DNA from: UMGS172 sp964634675
GTDB lineage: Bacteria; Bacillota; Clostridia; Oscillospirales; Acutalibacteraceae
Length of the DNA: 7,273 nt
Direction of reading: 5' to 3'
Assembly: GCA_964634675.1 (NCBI GenBank)
Contig: CAZWLH010000077.1
Coordinates: forward strand, 1-7,273
Shown here: positions 5,493 to 7,273 of the stretch, piece by piece
Position numbering within the stretch: position 1 is the first letter of the stretch
Layout: every line of letters begins with the position of its first letter
The notes under the pieces: model-generated
Told to the model about the DNA's origin: nothing
Database searches by the model: none
Seen by the model: only the letters and a program-made list of their open reading frames with translations
Made by a program: the position numbers and the translations under genes

Positions 5493-5526
5493 AAAATCCT
5501 GCCGATAGTAATCGGCAGGATTTTTT
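5493..5526 (+). terminator. Rho-independent terminator of tRNA-Leu
   Basis: A 14-bp stem (5493-5506 with 5511-5524, core ATCCTGCCGAT/ATCGGCAGGAT) has a four-base AGTA loop. The 3' arm runs into a T-tract ending at 5526. It starts seven bases after the tRNA CCA. Since the 5' flank is AAAA it may also work leftward. Confidence 0.9.
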
Positions 5527-5584
5527 ATGCTTTGAATAATAAAATCAGCACTTTTTAAATAATAACGGTCGGCAATTGATATGC

Positions 5585-5616
5585 AAAAAACGGCGCTCCA
5601 AGCAGAGCGCCGTTTT
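5585..5616 (-). terminator. Rho-independent terminator of the Big_2 lipoprotein gene
   Basis: A 12-bp GC-rich stem (5587-5598 with 5605-5616, core CGGCGCTC/GAGCGCCG) has a six-base loop. Read on the minus strand it is followed by a run of six T (5585-5590, partly in the stem). It begins 12 bases past the stop of the minus-strand gene at 5628. The other side is also T-rich, so it may act in both directions. Confidence 0.88.
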
Positions 5617-5627
5617 CGTTTTTAATA

Positions 5628-6497
5628 TTACTCGGCAATATCGGGTGCGAAATCGTGACCGAAAACGGTGATCTCGTTGGCCTTTACGCTGAATTCGCCG
5701 ACATAGAACTCAAGCTGATAGATCGAGCTGACAATCGTGTTGATCTCGGCATCGGTGAAATACTTTGCAATGGCAGATGACTTAAAGGTAGCCAATGCGG
5801 TATCCTTAGAATAGGTCTTATTTGCGGTATAATCTCTGCTGCAAACGATAAGTCCTACATAGTCGCCCTCGGGAACGCCCTTAAGCTCATAGTTACCGGT
5901 ATCACCGGTCTTTGCAACATAGTAGCCCTCATAGGAAACAGCACAGGAGCCGTCAGCGGCAGGCTCGCCGTAATCGAACGAAACGGCCTTGCTCATATCG
6001 GTGCCTGCGGCAAGCTCCTTCGGAACGACAACGATCTTGGCGTTGGCATCGTCGGGTCTCTCAACTGCGCCCCAACGCTTATGAGTAATACCGCCTTCTG
6101 TGCCGTTACGGGCAACAACGGTGCCCAAGCCGGCAACAACAAGCTTACAGATAGCGGAAACACTGCCGTCCTCGGATGCAGCGGTAACAGTGACCTCACC
6201 GGTCTTAACACCCATAAACTCACCCTTCTTGGAAGAGGTGACCTCGGCGATAGACTCATCGGAGCTTGAGAACTTCAATGCAGAGCCGGCAGGCTCAACA
6301 GTGACAAACTCAGAAAGAGTGATGTAGCCCTCAACCTCAACGGTGTAGCTGTCTTTGTCGAATTTGATGGAGGTAACGCCTGCGGCGCTTCCTTTAGATG
6401 CGTCCGATCCGTCGGTTTTGTTGTCGGAATCTCCGCCGCAAGCGGCAAAAGAAAGCAAAAGCACAACCGAAAGAACAAGAGATAAAAGCTTTTTCAT
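5628..6497 (-). CDS. Big_2-domain lipoprotein of unknown function
   Basis: This 289-residue protein begins MKKLLSLVLSVVLLLSFAAC, a lipoprotein signal peptide with lipobox FAAC. Cys20 would be lipidated and anchored on the outer face of the membrane. A Gly/Ser/Asp-rich linker (21-40) leads to a bacterial Ig-like group 2 (Big_2) domain at about 42-121: TSIKFDKDSYTV, SSDESIAEV, GVKTGEVTVTA. The second half is unassigned. Residues about 187-228 (YYVAKTGDTGNYELKGVPEG and DYVGLIVCSRDY) resemble carboxypeptidase-regulatory-like beta-sandwich modules, and the C-terminus is acidic. The start is set by AAGGAG eight bases upstream. The frame stays open 35 codons further, but that extension covers the promoter. 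The gene is monocistronic, with its own promoter and terminator. Big_2 domains usually mediate adhesion or carbohydrate contact; the role here is not known. Confidence 0.87.
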   Translation of the reverse strand: MKKLLSLVLSVVLLLSFAACGGDSDNKTDGSDASKGSAAGVTSIKFDKDSYTVEVEGYITLSEFVTVEPAGSALKFSSSDESIAEVTSSKKGEFMGVKTGEVTVTAASEDGSVSAICKLVVAGLGTVVARNGTEGGITHKRWGAVERPDDANAKIVVVPKELAAGTDMSKAVSFDYGEPAADGSCAVSYEGYYVAKTGDTGNYELKGVPEGDYVGLIVCSRDYTANKTYSKDTALATFKSSAIAKYFTDAEINTIVSSIYQLEFYVGEFSVKANEITVFGHDFAPDIAE

Positions 6498-6505
6498 TTT
6501 TATTA

Positions 6506-6557
6506 CTCCTTTTATATGGTTTGAAGTAATTTTAACACAAATACTCCCAACTGTCAA
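6506..6557 (-). promoter_or_regulatory. Promoter and ribosome binding site of the lipoprotein gene
   Basis: The minus strand has a perfect TTGACA (6552-6557), a 17-bp spacer and TAAAAT (6529-6534), with TG one base before the -10 (TGTTAAAAT, extended -10). AAGGAG (6506-6511) precedes the ATG at 6495-6497 by eight bases. These sites fix the start at 6497 and exclude the upstream in-frame extension to 6602. Confidence 0.88.
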
Positions 6558-6600
6558 TAAAAACAACGCAAAATTAACAAACAGTACAGATTTTCGAAGC

Positions 6601-6629
6601 AAAACCTCCCCAGCTAAGCCGAGGAGGTT
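6601..6629 (-). terminator. Hairpin terminator after fhs
   Basis: AACCTCC and GGAGGTT (minus strand; 6623-6629 and 6603-6609) form a perfect outer stem. An inner TCGGC/GCTGG stem with two wobble pairs and a TTA loop extends it to 12 pairs. It is followed by only TTTT before GC (6601-6604, partly in the stem), so the U-tract is short. It lies six bases past the fhs stop and separates fhs from the lipoprotein promoter. Confidence 0.7.
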
Positions 6630-6635
6630 AAAGTT

Positions 6636-7273
6636 TTAGAACAAACCGGTGATCTTTCCGTTGTCATCAACGTCGATATTCTCGGCCGCAGGAACCTTGG
6701 GCAGTCCCGGCATAGTCATAATATCACCCGTAAGCACAACGACAAATCCGGCACCGGCCGAAACCTTGACGTTTTTAACTGTAATCTCAAAGTTCTCGGG
6801 AGCGCCGAGCTTTGTTGCATCGTCGGAGAAGGAATACTGTGTTTTTGCAACGCAGATCGGGCACTTATCAAAGCCCAAAGCGGTAAGCTGAGCTATCTGC
6901 TTTTTAGCCGCAGGAAGTACCTTTATGCCGACACCGCCGTATACCTTTTTAACAATAGCCTCGATTTTGTCCTCGATCGTGCCTTCAAGCTCGTAAGCGT
7001 AGGTGAAGTCGCCCTTTTCCTCTTCACAAAGTCTTACGACCTCATGTGCAAGCTCTTCTCCTCCATTTCCGCCTTCTGCCCAAACATTGGAAAGAACGAC
7101 GTTAACGCCGAGCTCCTTACACTTATTTATAATAAGCTCGATTTCCTTATCGGTATCGGTCGGGAAACGGTTGACAGCTACGACCGACGGCAGCTTATAA
7201 ACACTCTTTATGTTGGAGACGTGGCGAAGCAGATTGGGTATTCCCTTTTCGAGTGCTTCGAGGTTTTCGGCCG
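6636..7273 (-). CDS. fhs: Formate-tetrahydrofolate ligase, C-terminal part
   Basis: The frame is open from the right edge to a stop at 6636-6638, giving 211 complete codons of a family usually about 555 residues long; the N-terminal ATP-binding part lies outside. The enzyme makes 10-formyltetrahydrofolate from formate, ATP and tetrahydrofolate, feeding purine and other one-carbon syntheses and, in acetogens, the methyl branch of the Wood-Ljungdahl pathway. Family marks visible in order are VVAVNRFPTDTDKE, VVLSNVWAEGGNGGEELA, KKVYGGVGI, GFDKCPICVAKTQYSFSDD and the near-invariant SAGAGFVVVLTGDIMTMPGL with PKVPAAENID after it, ending DDNGKITGLF. An internal ATG-like start would be wrong because conserved sequence continues upstream. 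No break is seen. It indicates folate-dependent formate use but does not by itself prove acetogenesis. Confidence 0.97.
   Translation of the reverse strand, partial: AENLEALEKGIPNLLRHVSNIKSVYKLPSVVAVNRFPTDTDKEIELIINKCKELGVNVVLSNVWAEGGNGGEELAHEVVRLCEEEKGDFTYAYELEGTIEDKIEAIVKKVYGGVGIKVLPAAKKQIAQLTALGFDKCPICVAKTQYSFSDDATKLGAPENFEITVKNVKVSAGAGFVVVLTGDIMTMPGLPKVPAAENIDVDDNGKITGLF

Noticed and set aside
5361..5558. 65-codon plus-strand open frame
   Set aside because: It runs through the promoter, tRNA-Leu and its terminator, so it is a chance frame.
6498..6602. 35-residue N-terminal extension of the lipoprotein
   Set aside because: It would be translated from sequence holding the TTGACA/TAAAAT promoter and the true ribosome binding site. 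The signal peptide starts at 6497.
1..7273. CRISPR array, insertion sequence, phage or defence system
   Set aside because: No regularly spaced repeats, transposase, integrase, nuclease or toxin-like proteins were seen. The tRNA-Leu 3' end shows no duplicated copy downstream that would mark an integrated element.

Overview
The window looks like chromosomal DNA of a Gram-positive anaerobe of class Clostridia, probably an Oscillospiraceae/Ruminococcaceae-type gut bacterium. The pointers are the proteins recognised (formate-tetrahydrofolate ligase, clostridial-type Xpt, a DUF6472-like protein, YDG/MBG and Big_2 surface proteins), strong GGAGG-type ribosome binding sites, and consensus sigma-A promoters in AT-rich gaps between genes of moderate GC. 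Assignment to class is inference from family recognition; no marker gene fixes the genus.

Left half (1-3310), minus strand. A promoter at 3164-3192 starts an apparent four-gene operon: a cytoplasmic GH43-type glycosidase (2212-3141), a 59-residue Cys-containing acidic protein (2033-2212, sharing one base with the GH43 stop), a nicotinamidase-type cysteine hydrolase (pncA, 1493-2020) and ammonia-dependent NAD synthetase (nadE, 758-1483). The last two fit together: PncA deamidates nicotinamide to nicotinate, and NadE completes NAD by amidating nicotinate adenine dinucleotide. The glycosidase at the head of this operon is the unexpected partner. Next comes xpt (87-659), with its own consensus promoter and a leader too short for a purine riboswitch. 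The left edge (1-55) carries what looks like the 5' part of a lysine riboswitch, also on the minus strand, whose target gene lies outside the window.

Middle (3142-5400). The gap at 3142-3310 is a divergent promoter region with related TTGTGAT(A/T)ACAA motifs overlapping both promoters and a perfect 7-bp dyad inside the GH43 promoter. It drives the GH43 operon leftward and, rightward, a 507-residue secreted, membrane-anchored protein with YDG and MBG-like domains (3311-4834). A stretch of about 560 bases without an intact gene follows. It contains what appears to be a frameshifted remnant of a small membrane protein (4951-5253).

Right part (5361-7273). A tRNA-Leu(CAA) gene has its own perfect-spacing promoter and a strong terminator. 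A second terminator, facing left, ends a monocistronic Big_2-domain lipoprotein gene (5628-6497, minus). The right edge holds the C-terminal 211 codons of fhs (minus), followed by a hairpin terminator.

No mobile element, CRISPR array or defence system was seen. The parts most worth a second look are the GH43/NAD-salvage operon, the shared motifs in its divergent promoter and the edge riboswitch.
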